This document shows positions 11,726 through 23,548 of a stretch of 64,000 nucleotides of DNA, in pieces. The DNA lies in assembly GCA_004352715.1 (NCBI GenBank), contig SCFE01000027.1, positions 283,780 to 347,779 on the forward strand, read 5' to 3'. The stretch comes from Hofstenia miamia. Its lineage: Eukaryota > Xenacoelomorpha > Acoela. A program made the translations under genes and the position numbers. The first letter of the stretch is position 1. Every line of letters starts with the position of its first letter. The notes beneath the pieces are model-generated. The model was given only the letters and a program-made list of their open reading frames with translations, was not told the DNA's origin and made no database searches.

Positions 11726-13081
11726 AAACCAAATGCTACAATAAAAGTAAAATTAAGTAAAATTTATTATTTAAATAGTTGTATCCTAACCTCACTTAGT
11801 CTCGTGCTCGTCCTGGGGACATCTTCTTGCCATGCTGGTCCTCTGGCTGACTGTATTTAGTTCAGTGCAGCCTTCGACTGTTTCTCTTACGGGTAATAAT
11901 GCTGGTCATGCTCTAGAAGTCTGATACAACCGGAAGCTTACTAAATATGCGAAGTAAAGTTCAGCTGCTGTTATATCCTTCACACCTCTATCAGTAGAAG
12001 ACTAGGAGGATGGCTGCCAATTGCCATCAAATCATTATGCAAGATGTTCTTATGTCTTCTGCCCAATTTACGTCATGCCATCTGAATATTTCTTTGACGT
12101 ATTTTTCCAACAATTGTAGGAAGTTCTACATTTCAATTATCAAGATATGGTGGTTAGGTTCAAACAATTCAGGTCTAATCAATGACATCGGGACATCTCA
12201 ACAATTGTAAAAGTTTATTCCCGTATCGATTACCCAAAAATAAGTAATTGTAATGTTAATTTTATGTGTATTTAATTTCATTATTTCTTAATGAATTGTA
12301 AATTTTCTGATTATCAAATATTCTATTTTGTAATGTTGATTATGTAAGAGTTTGAAATAATGATCTATCTCTACTTGGTGCATTAAATTAATTTATTATG
12401 CCTAGAAATTTCAAGATATTGTGATATAATCGCATAATGCGCATTTCGAACACCTCAGTAAAATGTTAAGGTATTCTTAAATCTTTAAAAAATTCACAAT
12501 TCAATGGTTTAGAAAGCTATAAAGTTTTTCAAAATTTTAGGAAAAATTAGCAATTTTCAGAAGAAAAAATGTAGACTTAATGTTGTAGTCAAAATATACA
12601 ATTAAGAAGACTGCATTTGACTTGCAATTCATAAAACAGGTAGGAAATTTGGCTAACAGTTGCCTGCCTTAAAATAAATAAAATGTTTTTTCATTTGACA
12701 ATATTGTATTAGTTAAGCGAGAAAGCAGCTTGTGTCTTTGTGAAAAAACTAAATGAAGGATCAAAAATTAAAAAACACAAAGTTTACCATTCTATCTAGA
12801 ATTTCAGATTTATTTATTTTAAATTAAGTGATTGTAGATTTTGGATTGTTTATTCGCTTATGATTTTACTTTTTTACACCTTTTTCATAAAATTCAATTA
12901 CTTTAAATGTTTGCAATAGTTGTATTTTCTAATGAGAAGCAAAAAATTAAAGTTAATCATTATATCTCATTAAAAGCCAACTGCAATTGTCATTTGAAAA
13001 ATTATGACACACACTGCTAGAAATTTAACTAAATATCTATTCTGAAATTATATTGCATTAATCTAAATTTAATAAATACTA
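11726..13081. other. AT-rich DNA with one short palindromic-ended block
   Basis: I see no gene. Between about 11779 and 11930 a less AT-rich block starts gttgtatc and ends gatacaac; no target duplication flanks it. The 66-codon open stretch at 12010 has no recognisable content. Confidence 0.35.
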
Positions 13082-13085
13082 TATA

Positions 13086-13131
<46 letters not shown>

Positions 13132-13702
13132 NNNNNNNNNNNNNNNNNNNNNNNNNNNNNNNNNNNNNNNNNNNNNNNNNNNNNNNNNNNNNNNNNNNNN
13201 NNNNNNNNNNNNNNNNNNNNNNNNNNNNNNNNNNNNNNNNNNNNNNNNNNNNNNNNNNNNNNNNNNNNNNNNNNNNNNNNNNNNNNNNNNNNNNNNNNNN
13301 NNNNNNNNNNNNNNNNNNNNNNNNNNNNNNNNNNNNNNNNNNNNNNNNNNNNNNNNNNNNNNNNNNNNNNNNNNNNNNNNNNNNNNNNNNNNNNNNNNNN
13401 NNNNNNNNNNNNNNNNNNNNNNNNNNNNNNNNNNNNNNNNNNNNNNNNNNNNNNNNNNNNNNNNNNNNNNNNNNNNNNNNNNNNNNNNNNNNNNNNNNNN
13501 NNNNNNNNNNNNNNNNNNNNNNNNNNNNNNNNNNNNNNNNNNNNNNNNNNNNNNNNNNNNNNNNNNNNNNNNNNNNNNNNNNNNNNNNNNNNNNNNNNNN
13601 NNNNNNNNNNNNNNNNNNNNNNNNNNNNNNNNNNNNNNNNNNNNNNNNNNNNNNNNNNNNNNNNNNNNNNNNNNNNNNNNNNNNNNNNNNNNNNNNNNNN
13701 NN
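13132..13702. other. Assembly gap, 571 N
   Basis: Both edges are (TA)n, so a long TA microsatellite probably defeated assembly. Confidence 0.95.
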
Positions 13703-13722
13703 TATATATATATATATATATA

Positions 13723-16670
13723 TGTAGCATTCTTGTACTAGTTTACATCATTGCAACAACACAATAACTCTTAGGATTTGCTCAACTCAGAAACAGGTGG
13801 TTCTCATCCAATATTTATTTTAATTGATTCTTGCCGTACATTTTTTGTCTATTTTGATGGTCCTTGTCAAAAAGATTAAATCCTTATAACTCACTTGTAA
13901 AAAAAATTTAATAAAACAGTAACATAATGTAGCCTAGCTAAACGGTGTCAAAAATTTACTAGTACTTGCAATCAATATTTTTGTATCTTTTTCCATGACT
14001 CTACAATTATTCATTCATCGCTCTCTTTTCTGTTATTTAAAAGAATTAAACCAATGAATATTGATTCTGAAATAATTATTATTCTCCCCCGCAAGCTTTC
14101 TCCGTTTGTTGTACATAGGAGAATATAATATCAGTGAAAACAATAAAATTTTTACCGAAAGTATTAAACTAGATTCTAGTTGAAATTAGGTTATATCTGC
14201 AAGTTTTACACACAATTTCGTCTTCAAAGATAGAAATATAATATATATATTTTTTAATTTGAATATGATGCTAACTTTTAAAGAATTGGTTAAAACTGGT
14301 TAAAATCCGGTTAAGATGAGAAGAAATCCGGTCCGATTAATCAGGTTAAATTATACGGGGACACACAGCACTAGTACGATCCCTATAGGGAATTACATGC
14401 ACTATCAAAAAAATTAACTCATGAATTTGGAATTGAATTTCATAATACATGTTGATTGATACATGTAAATCGGCTTGAGCACAAAACAAATAATTTTAAT
14501 TCTGTATTTGCCAATATCATCATTGGTCAGTTACTATTCATTGCTTTCTATTCTCACTCATTGTTTTTGTATTATAAATCCACTATTTATTGACAAAGGG
14601 GTGAATACACATCCCAAAGGTATATAAGATATAAAAAATTTAACGTGTATTACCCCTAAACTATGTTTCTAAATAGCTATAGGTTTTGTATTAAATACTT
14701 TCTTCAAAATGTTTCCATTATATTTACAGATTCCTTGAAAAACTCTTTTGGCAGATCACCTCAAAAACCATAAAATTTTATATAGTTTTTTTCTATTAAG
14801 TTTATAATTCTTATTTGAGTTGATGCTTATAATTTGCATTGGAATTCCATTTTTATTGTCATCTTGCATTTGGGTTTTCAACTTAAAAACACTAAAACTG
14901 TTGTAAAGCGTGTCCTTTTAAAAAACAATTAAATAGGTTATCCCAATAAAAACAATTTTTTTAAAAACTGATTATAAGTATTATAAGCTTCAGTATTAAT
15001 GAAGTATATTTTGAAGTATATTGCGGTATTCAATCTATAATTTAAGAAAATACCTATAAAGCTTTCAGTTCTTTGTGGTAGCGGTAGGAATGGCGCCTAT
15101 CATGACCATATACATTATCTCATCGGTCGTGTATCAAACTTAGAAAAAGATGGGCATTATTGTATAAAAATTCGTAATATTCATCCATATTTTCAACTGC
15201 ATTGCCTCATAAATTTATAGGGCAATGATTTTGCAATTTTTCTAAAATATTATTGACTAAAAGATATACTGCCATCATATTTCGAAGGGTTAGGACTAGG
15301 ATTAGAGCTTACTAAAAATTTTATGACCTCATTTAATCTGGATCCCCTAGTGTAAAATAACAATTTTTACGCATGCAATTGCACTCATAGTCAGGTTTAA
15401 ATTTATCAATACAGTCAATTGAGCTAAAAATATTACTTATTGACTTAAGATCAGATTCAATAATGTTATGAAGATTTGAAGATCGTTATGATGAGGTTTA
15501 ATATTCACGAACACAACAGATAAAAAATGTAGACTGTAGAGATTCACCGCTGCTGGGAAGACTTTCAGGTTTATGTATTTCCAATATAACATAATTTATT
15601 TTTAATTGAATTCATTCTTTTGTACAACTAAATCATCAAAAAATATTTAAAATAGTTAAGCAAGGGGAGGATTTATTATATTTTGTACAGATTCGTCAAT
15701 CCAAACGGTTGTCAGCAAGAGTTCTGATGAGAAGATAGTCATTTAATGAAATAAGTCTTCGAAATTCTCAATCATCATATAAGATTCGTAAATTAATATT
15801 TCCCATGTATACATTTTTTACAATGTTAAAAGCGTATCAATAAAATCAGGTTTATCATTACGTAATCATTTATTACACAAATTTCATGTTTGTCTTAAAT
15901 AGTTTTAAATACTTTAGAAGATGTTTATGGTTAATTTTCATTGTTTCTACAATAAGGTTCTCGGAATTCACTTGTTTTATTTTGAATTCAAGTCCAAATA
16001 TTCAGGCAATGTATTTGCAAATCCGAATCCAAAATCGAATATATATATAATAATAACTTCCATAGCAAGAACATCAAAAAAAATTGCTGCCTATTCTACA
16101 ATAGAAGAATTCTACTGAGGAAAGGGATTTACTTATTTCATTGAAAATGTTGGAACCAGAGATTGTCTAAATTTTAAATATTTCAGCAGCCCCAAGAATT
16201 TTTTTAACTCCGACACTGTACTATAACAATATTAGCATCCAACATAGATTTTGCCTATGTTTAACTGCCTCTTTTGTAATTTGTTAATAAAAATAAATCA
16301 ATATTAAATATTCGAAATTCAATTTAAATCTAAGTCCAAATTTTTGCCAGAAATAGAATTGGGTTAAACTATAAATTTAACATATACAGACTGATACTTT
16401 AAAATGATAATTTGGATTTGCTAGGATATTTGCTTCACAAAAAGTATTTGAATTAATTTCAAGACTGTTTCTTAATAAGTTTTCAACCTCTGTGTACAAT
16501 ACTTAATAAGAATAACATTGTGAAATTTTCATAAAAAGTAGTTCAAAACCTTAAACAATGAATTCTCAATGTCTTTAATTTTTTCAAATAGGTGCATCTG
16601 GAATAGGTAAAAATTGATCTTTTAGTAAATATATTATAAAAAAATTGACATTAATTGTAATTACATAATT
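13723..16670. other. AT-rich intergenic DNA
   Basis: I find no supportable gene. A short run of ggttaaaactggttaaaatccggtt at about 14287-14311 resembles a hAT-type end (compare 57013-57060), but no partner end is seen. Confidence 0.4.
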
Positions 16671-16710
16671 GTTGGACGCCATCTATCGAATTATATTGAT
16701 AGTACATCAA

Positions 16711-16856
16711 TACGTAAAGAAGAAACCCGCTTGCGGAATATCGTGGAGTTGGAGAAGAAGGCAGAAAACGCTGGCATTGAGATTGAGTATGATTGGAAGA
16801 ATCGCATCGTTAAGAGAGATGGATTAGTTATTGACAGTTACTCCCTGTATTTTTAG
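16711..16856 (+). pseudogene. C-terminal end of LINE ORF1
   Basis: The open frame encodes RKEETRLRNIVELEKKAENA, then IEIEYDWKNRIVKRDG and a short tail to TAG. It is charged and coiled-coil-like, as expected at the end of a LINE ORF1 protein just before the endonuclease frame. Confidence 0.45.
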
Positions 16857-16912
16857 ATATCGCACGTGCTCCAGAACATGTACATAAATATAGTAGTCAT
16901 TATCTTAGCATC

Positions 16913-18310
16913 TTATCTTGGAACGTTAATGGTATAAAGAATAAAATCGAGTGTTCCTCAGTATTAAATATTTTAATAGAAAACGATATAGTGTTATTGT
17001 GTGAAACTAAATCTAGAAATTTCCATATCCCCGGTTTTACTTTGTATAATTCTTCATTTTGACCCAAACATAGAGGTGGTGTAGCGATTGCAGTCAGACA
17101 TTGGTTGATACCACACATATTAAAAGTAAGCAATCACGAGTTTGAAGAGTTGTGGATTGAGTTCGACCTTTTTGCTGGTGTTTCGTTTGGTGTCTGTTAC
17201 ATACCACCACAAGAATCCCCGTACTTCCATGAATCAATGTTAGCTAGCCTCATGTCCAGCATATCTGAGCGTTCTTCGTCCTGTCGCAAATGTATACTGT
17301 GTGGAGATCTGAATGGAAGATATTCCGATCTTAACGCTAAGCTACACTCTAACTTCCAATTCACAACAAATCCGGACACCAAAGTGAACGAAAGAGGAAA
17401 AATGATAATAGACATATGTTCTGAAACCCATACTGCAATTGTGAACAACTTCATGGAATTCACAGGAGGTCTGACATACAGGCAAAAAGAGAGATGGTTA
17501 TCATCTATTGATGTTTGCATATTATCTACTTCACTTCTAAACCAAGTTAAAAATTTTCAAGTACATCAAGACCTCTCACTTCCGTCTAACCATGCCCCCC
17601 TCATGCTGCAGATAGACTGTAAAAAAATCTCATCGAAAACACTAGCATCGATACTCAACCGTTGTAATTATCTAGGCTTTTACTCAAGCAATAGTGAACA
17701 CTGCTATAACGTCAAGAAATGTTCTCGACCGCGGCTCATCGACCCTGATTTACTTAAGAATGCATTAAGTTTGATTATCCCACCAAGTGTACAACAGATC
17801 ACGTCGTCCGTAGAAGCGGAATTGCTTTTGAATAATGTGTCGGATAGTATAAACAGAGCTTCAAAGGAGTCACATGCGACGGTACAGAACGGCAGAAGTC
17901 GCAGGGATACCGCAATGAGCCGTTGGAATCAATTGCTCCAATCAAACGACCACAAGCTAATATGGAAATCTATCAATTGGAGAGGTACTACGAAATTGCT
18001 TAGTCATCAATATGAGAACCGTCCTACGGATATGGAGTTCCATGATCACTGCACCAGATTGTACAATTCCCATGAGAACCTCCTAGAACCTACAACAGAT
18101 GACTTGCCATACATTCCAATTTTAGATGATGATATAACGATAAGAGAAGTAAATGAAGTTACTGAATCGTTAAAAGACAAAGCTGCCGGGGAAGATGGTC
18201 TGTACCCAGGGTTATTACGTTTCCTCCCTATGCCGTGGATGTACTTTCTGCTAAACCTATTTAACATTATATTATCTCAGATATCTTTCCAGAATAATGG
18301 GAGTCGTCTA
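16913..18310 (+). pseudogene. LINE APE endonuclease domain and linker
   Basis: Endonuclease/exonuclease/phosphatase motifs appear in order: LSWNVNGIKNK (Asn), LLCETKSRN (Glu), then RGGVAIAV, ILCGDLNGR (Asp/Asn) and the C-terminal SNHAPLML, where the usual SDH has become SNH. A TGA at 17060-17062 breaks the frame inside the domain, and the frame is then open from 17105 to the TGA ending at 18316. The linker ends at the start of the RT domain (LKDKAAGEDGLYPGLL). A frameshift lies near 18285, where the true frame passes to that of the next ORF. The SNH change and the stop make it inactive. Confidence 0.75.
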
Positions 18311-18312
18311 GG

Positions 18313-19539
18313 ATGACAATGTTATTTAACAAAGGTAATCCGCTTGATTGCAATAACTACCGCGGTATAAATGTGTCAGGTGCGTTAAATAAAGTATATG
18401 AAACTATTCTTACGAGACGATTGGCAATGTGGTATAACGTGTGTTCGGAGCAAACAGGCGCTCAGAAACAGAAAGGATGTCTCGAGCAAATCTGCACACT
18501 TCGCCTACTCATAGACCATGCAAGGAAATCAAAAAAGCCTTTATTTCTTTTGTATATAGATTTCTCCAAGGCCTACGAAAAAGTTCATCGGACAAAACTA
18601 TTCAATCTATTGCGATCCATTGGATGTGGACCAAGAATGTTATTGGCCCTTTTCCGAATTTACCGATTTACGAAGTTCATCTTAGGAACAAAGAGTGTCG
18701 ATGCCACACAAGGTGTGAAACAAGGGTCCCCCACATCGTGCATCCTTTTTGTGATTTATGTAGATGCTCTAATTCGTCGTCTTCGTTCTCTATGTATTCT
18801 CGAAGACTCACTACCATGTCATTCTCTTCTTATGATGGATGATACGGTTCTTCTTGCTCGTTCACGCCAGGCTTTGTTAAAAAAATTGAAAGTTGTTGAA
18901 TATGGGATGTCTATCAATTATGATAAAACAAAACTCATGGTGATAAATGCATCACAGGTCCATGACAAAGCGTCGATTCCAGTAGATCAAGGCAATAACA
19001 TCACCTACTCATCATCCTATACATACCTTGGTGTCATTTTCAGCGATACAGGACAAACAATTTCTGATGTATCACAGCACATTGATTTTACAAAGAAAAA
19101 TGTAGTAAAATATGCTGCTTTCATAAATGAGAATCCGGACATGCCGTTCACTATGAAGAAAATGGTAGCCGAGTCGGCCTTATTGTCATCTGTATTGTAT
19201 GGTTGCGAATCTTGGTTATCAGGTGCATGCTATAAGAAAGCGGAAAGAGTATATATGAATATAGTAAAGATAATGTTATCTGTCAGATCATCTGCTCCGA
19301 ATATCCCCTGTCTTGTAGAAGCGGATTTCCCCTCATGCCGAACGCATATTGCCACAAGACAACGCAAGTGGTGGATGGACCAGCTTCAACGCCAAAATGC
19401 CCATGCTCCACTCCTATTTTCACTAGAGTTATGTCGAACTGTCAAGTCTCCAACATCTACGTTTCTTGATAATGTAATCTTAGGAGAAGTTCCAGTGTCA
19501 GACAACTTCAAGGAAAGCATATCAAACTCAGATAAGTAA
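18313..19539 (+). pseudogene. LINE reverse transcriptase domain
   Basis: The 408-codon open frame includes NPLDCNNYRGINVSGALNKV (finger), LYIDFSKAYEKVHRTKL (first catalytic Asp), GVKQGSPTSCILFVIYVDAL, LLMMDDTVLLARS (second and third catalytic Asp; the box is MMDD), INYDKTKLMVI and YTYLGVIFSDTGQ (thumb). It is continuous with the endonuclease after a frameshift near 18285 and a TAA just upstream of the first codons shown. It is well preserved, so the insertion may not be very old. Confidence 0.8.
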
Positions 19540-19572
19540 AAAATTATTCCATACGCTCAATTCAACCAGTCT

Positions 19573-19776
19573 GTGAAACAGCCAAGTTTCTACAAAGACA
19601 ATTTGGTTCAAGAGTATGCTAGAATTAGCACCACAAGAATGCGTCTTTCGTCGCATCAATTAAGATTTGAAAAAGGTCGATGGTCGAGGTTGGAGAGGCC
19701 TGAAAGAGTGTGCACTTGCGACAACTCGTCTGTCCAGGACGAAATCCACGTAATTTTCCGGTGCCCAAAGACCTAA
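19573..19776 (+). pseudogene. LINE C-terminal region with CCHC-type knuckle
   Basis: The open frame carries RMRLSSHQLRFEKGRWSRLE and then RVCTCDNSSVQDEIHVIFRC, a C-x-C...H-x4-C pattern found at the C-terminus of several APE LINE clades. It is separated from the RT frame by a stop (19537-19539). Confidence 0.65.
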
Positions 19777-20413
19777 CTAGTTACCCAACAGTTGCGCAAT
19801 TCAACCTCTAACCTCGGATCCCTTTGTGATAATTTTCCCTCCCATGTCATTACAACAGCTATTCACAATGCACTAAAAGCCTTTGATGCATAATTTCGAA
19901 TTAGTACAACACATTATGGACCATTAGATCTTACGTTTGTTAATTATATATATATATTTATATTTACATAATTTTTGTTCTGGAGATGCGTGCGTTGAAT
20001 TTTTTTGTTTTAATGGTCAATAAACCTATCTATCTATCTAATAAATTTCATGGAATTTAATCAATAAAGGAGTGTATTCCAATATTTGATTCTCCAACTA
20101 TTACTGCCCTTAAATCGTTTGATGAGTGAATACAAGAATATGATGATAAAGCTATACGATCTACTATTGTAAAATATTGCGTTTGTGAATGTAGATTGAT
20201 GAGTCAATAAAAGTTAAGGATTATTGTTAAATTTCAAATTATCTTGGCATAATGAAGCTTATTTCTAGGCGGTGAAATAATGGAAGATAAAGAAAACTGT
20301 TGCAATGAAAAGCGCAAATTGTAATTAGTATAAAGACAAGTTTTAGAAAATATTTGAACATAGTAACGTCGCCATTGTAGCATAAATGTAAGCCAAACTG
20401 TATTATTGAACAC

Positions 20414-23393
20414 CAGAGTTGGAATTGGGTCGATTTTTTTTGCCCAAGCCCGGTCCAAATAAGTTTTATTTTACGCCATTGATAGTGTTTATTGAATCAG
20501 AAAACCCCATAAGCACTACACTATGAATTTGATTGGATAATTGATTAATGTATAGATTAATATATACATAGGCGCACATCCGTCAGCAATGCTTATACAA
20601 TTCTGCTGAAATTCAATTTGCATTGTCAACCTTATAACAATAAACGTGTCATACAGTGCCATAGGACTGGGGCTAAATAGTTCAACTCTTCCTGGAACAG
20701 ATATGATCCCCTCCTGTAAATGATTGCGTTTGCATTAAAATGTACATTTTCAGAAATGTTATCAATGAAGACAACATTTTCTAAATTTTTATAAATTTGT
20801 GCATAGATTAACCCTAAATTTCTTAAAAATTTTTTTAGTATTTGTTGGTTTCTTGTTAAAATTGGTAAACGTTTTCATCTCACAAAATAATAAAATCTAA
20901 AGAATCAGAGTGCACAATGTAAATGTAATGAGGTGTGTCTTCTCTTTTATAAATGAGACTGCGATAACTGACAACCATTTATCAAAATGTTTAATCTATT
21001 TTATTATTAATTAGGCATTGCAAAACGTAACTAGGAATTTTGCAGTGAAATTGATTATTACAATTGCATGTAAACAAATCTTAAGAAAAGGGAACAACAA
21101 TACAAGCATTTATATTCTACTATTCTTTTATCCAAACATTACATAAAAATTAATACTATATGAAAATTAAATTTTTGCTTATTTTAATTTGTATATATTT
21201 ATTTTTACGCGTTCTACAAAACTACTGTAGATTCACTAAAAAATTTGGAAACGTTTTTACACGAAATATAAAATGTTGTTAATATCATCTACAACAACAA
21301 TGTATGTAATGTTTTAAGGAAAATAATACTGTCTGCACATTTAAGCAAAATATCCCTTAAAAATGAGGTAGTAAATATAGATGATGTTTGTATTTTTGTT
21401 TATTAGTCTTTAAATGTATTCTTGCAACAAGGCGCTAAGCATACTCAGGTGGCTTGAACATTGGCGGACTAATCATAGGTTAGTCTTGAGGTCTGGTATT
21501 CAAGGGGCCCGAAATTTTTAAAATTCTAAAAAATAGGGGGCCCTCCTAAAGAATGACTTAGAGAAGAAAGTCTTTGTAACGGATCACGAACGCCGCAACC
21601 TACCTCTTTATAATCAGTCATCACATCTACACTTTATTTGTTTAATAGGGTAATAAATCACAATATATCAAAAGATGAAGTTGATCAGATGTCTAGTTCA
21701 AATGAGTTAGAGTAGCTTAATTAAAAATTGAAGATATTTTTGAACAAGAATGGCATTGCAAGTGTACTAAATTAGGAAGATTATTGAGTGTTATTGTGTC
21801 ATATTCAAACAACAAAATGTCATCTCTTGCGTTTTCTTATTGTTTTTGTTATTATCTAAATATAGCAAGAGCTTGCTTGCCTAGTAGCTGTTTGCAAGGC
21901 CTGTGTACGATAGCGCAGTCTATTCATTCTACTCTTCTTTGGTCTAGAATACGCATTTATTCTACACTTGTTTTGATCACTGCTTTGTCACATCTAATTT
22001 ATGCATGTCCTATCAACACAAATCGGGTGCACAGAAGCGGCTGTAAAAGAAGCATTCTGCAAAGGTGTTGCAGAAAACCGTCGGAAACCAGTGAAACTCC
22101 ATCTGCAATGGAAGCATCTCAACCATCAGATGTGTTTATAACGACACCAGATATTCCTGATGCCACAACTGCTGGATATTTTAGAGTATGCAAGTCGTTT
22201 GGATTTCTCCTCGAACTTCGATTTGGAAGCAAACTTTGGTGATGAGCTCGTCCATTTTACTCAAATTGCACAACGTAGCAGTAGCATCAACTGCTCTGTT
22301 AATGAGGGTGATGAACAAGAACTAGAAGCTAAATACTAACTTCTAAAACTGAGCATTTTAGTATTTTATACATGAGTATAGAGAGGAATATATTAAAAAA
22401 CCAATTCATTGAGTTAATAATAATAATACATTAATATTCATTGTTGTTCACTGCTTCCTTGAGGACAATATTTGATTCCATTGTGTGGCTTTTTAGAATA
22501 GCACGGTTGTGAGTAACAATACATCCTCCAAATATCTCGACCCAACCTAACCCAGGCCAACTCTACCTTCAGGTCGAGCCCAACCGGTTCCAATCATAGC
22601 CCACAAGACAATATCAGATGAGCGTTTGCCAATGCAAAATCTCGCAAACCCAAAATCTCTATTAATTAGTTCTGTAATCGTGCTAAGCACTGTTATTGTC
22701 TATATTATGTTAGTAAGCAAAACATTTTTAGATTTGTAAATATAACTATACAAACAAAAAGTTGTTATTTTTCTCCTTACATTGGAGTTGACATTAGCTT
22801 TTGGTTGATACTTAGAATTCTTAAGTTTATGGACCCGCACTTGACTTTCTAGCCTAGGTAAAAAAATATTATATATATAAATATATGTTTAGAGTCATTT
22901 TAATAATACTACTTTTTGAAGTAACCACCCTTTTAAGGTACTGAGTACTACGTCCTACGGCCAAGCCAAGATATAATATCTGACACGTTTCATAGGTTTT
23001 TCTAGCTCCACCACAAGTTTAGTAACATAAGTATTGCCGCAACTTATCATTACCAGGATTTTAATCGTCCTTTTTATCATTTAGAGAACATCATTTCTTA
23101 TATATTCAATTACTAAGACGCTTTTTGCTTGTAGCAGACAAAATTTAGATGTTGGAAGTATTACACCAGCCTACAATGCAAGGCTGATTAAAATTTAAAG
23201 AGAATGATTTTTGTCATTTGCAAAGTTCGATTATTCAAGTGAACTTTTTCTTGTATTTAAAATAACAATTAATACATTAGGTCCAAGCCCAGCCCCGTCC
23301 AAATTACTATGTCGAAAATCCGACCTAAGCCCAGCCCAAGCTCAGTTCGGCACAGCCCGACCCAAATTTAGGCCTAACCCAATTCTAACTCTG
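20414..23393. mobile_element. hAT element, ~3 kb, with nested insertion
   Basis: Exact 8-bp target duplications TTGAACAC lie at 20406-20413 and 23394-23401. The left end CAGAGTTGGAATTGGGT pairs with the right end, read on the other strand as CAGAGTTAGAATTGGGT. The subterminal DNA of both ends has gcccaagcccgg/agcccagccc words. The interior is AT-rich without an intact transposase. A second hAT-like block with its own GGCCC-rich ends (about 21459-22860) seems to sit inside it. Confidence 0.8.
21459..22860 (+). mobile_element. Probable nested hAT element with transposase N-terminal relic
   Basis: The left end cattggcggactaatcatagg...caaggggccc resembles, in inverse orientation, the block at 60285-60330 (gggcccgcccttgac...aggactaag type) and the right part at 22825-22860. 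The interior at 22665-22860 aligns with 60125-60330. At 22020-22040 the frame reads KSGAQKR, a motif common near the N-terminus of hAT transposases, followed by a stop. After it, SRLDFSSNFDLEANFGDELV and more text to about 22340 looks formerly coding. The right end is not defined. Confidence 0.4.
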
Positions 23394-23548
23394 TTGAACA
23401 CCCAATTGAGTATCACTGGTGATTGTTAGGGTCAAGTGATTCAGAAAAATGACTGTAATTTTTGAATAGATATTCATGTAAAAATAGTATGCTCTTGAAG
23501 CATTCAAATTTTGTCGCATAGTAATTTAAGGTTGTAAAATATTGTTAA

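Larger units (their letters stand above)
16675..20042 (+). mobile_element. APE-type LINE, nearly complete 3' part, inactivated
   Basis: The element reads in order: ORF1 C-terminus (to TAG 16854-16856), endonuclease, reverse transcriptase, C-terminal zinc-knuckle region, then CAATAAACCTATCTATCTATCTA, a short tetranucleotide 3' tail at about 20019-20042. It has no poly(A) tail and no LTRs. The organisation fits the I/Jockey/CR1 assemblage. I do not assign a clade. The 5' end is truncated. Confidence 0.8.

Noticed and set aside
11779-11930. Small element with gttgtatc...gatacaac ends
   Set aside because: Ends are only 8 bp, no target duplication was found, and no second copy is in the window.
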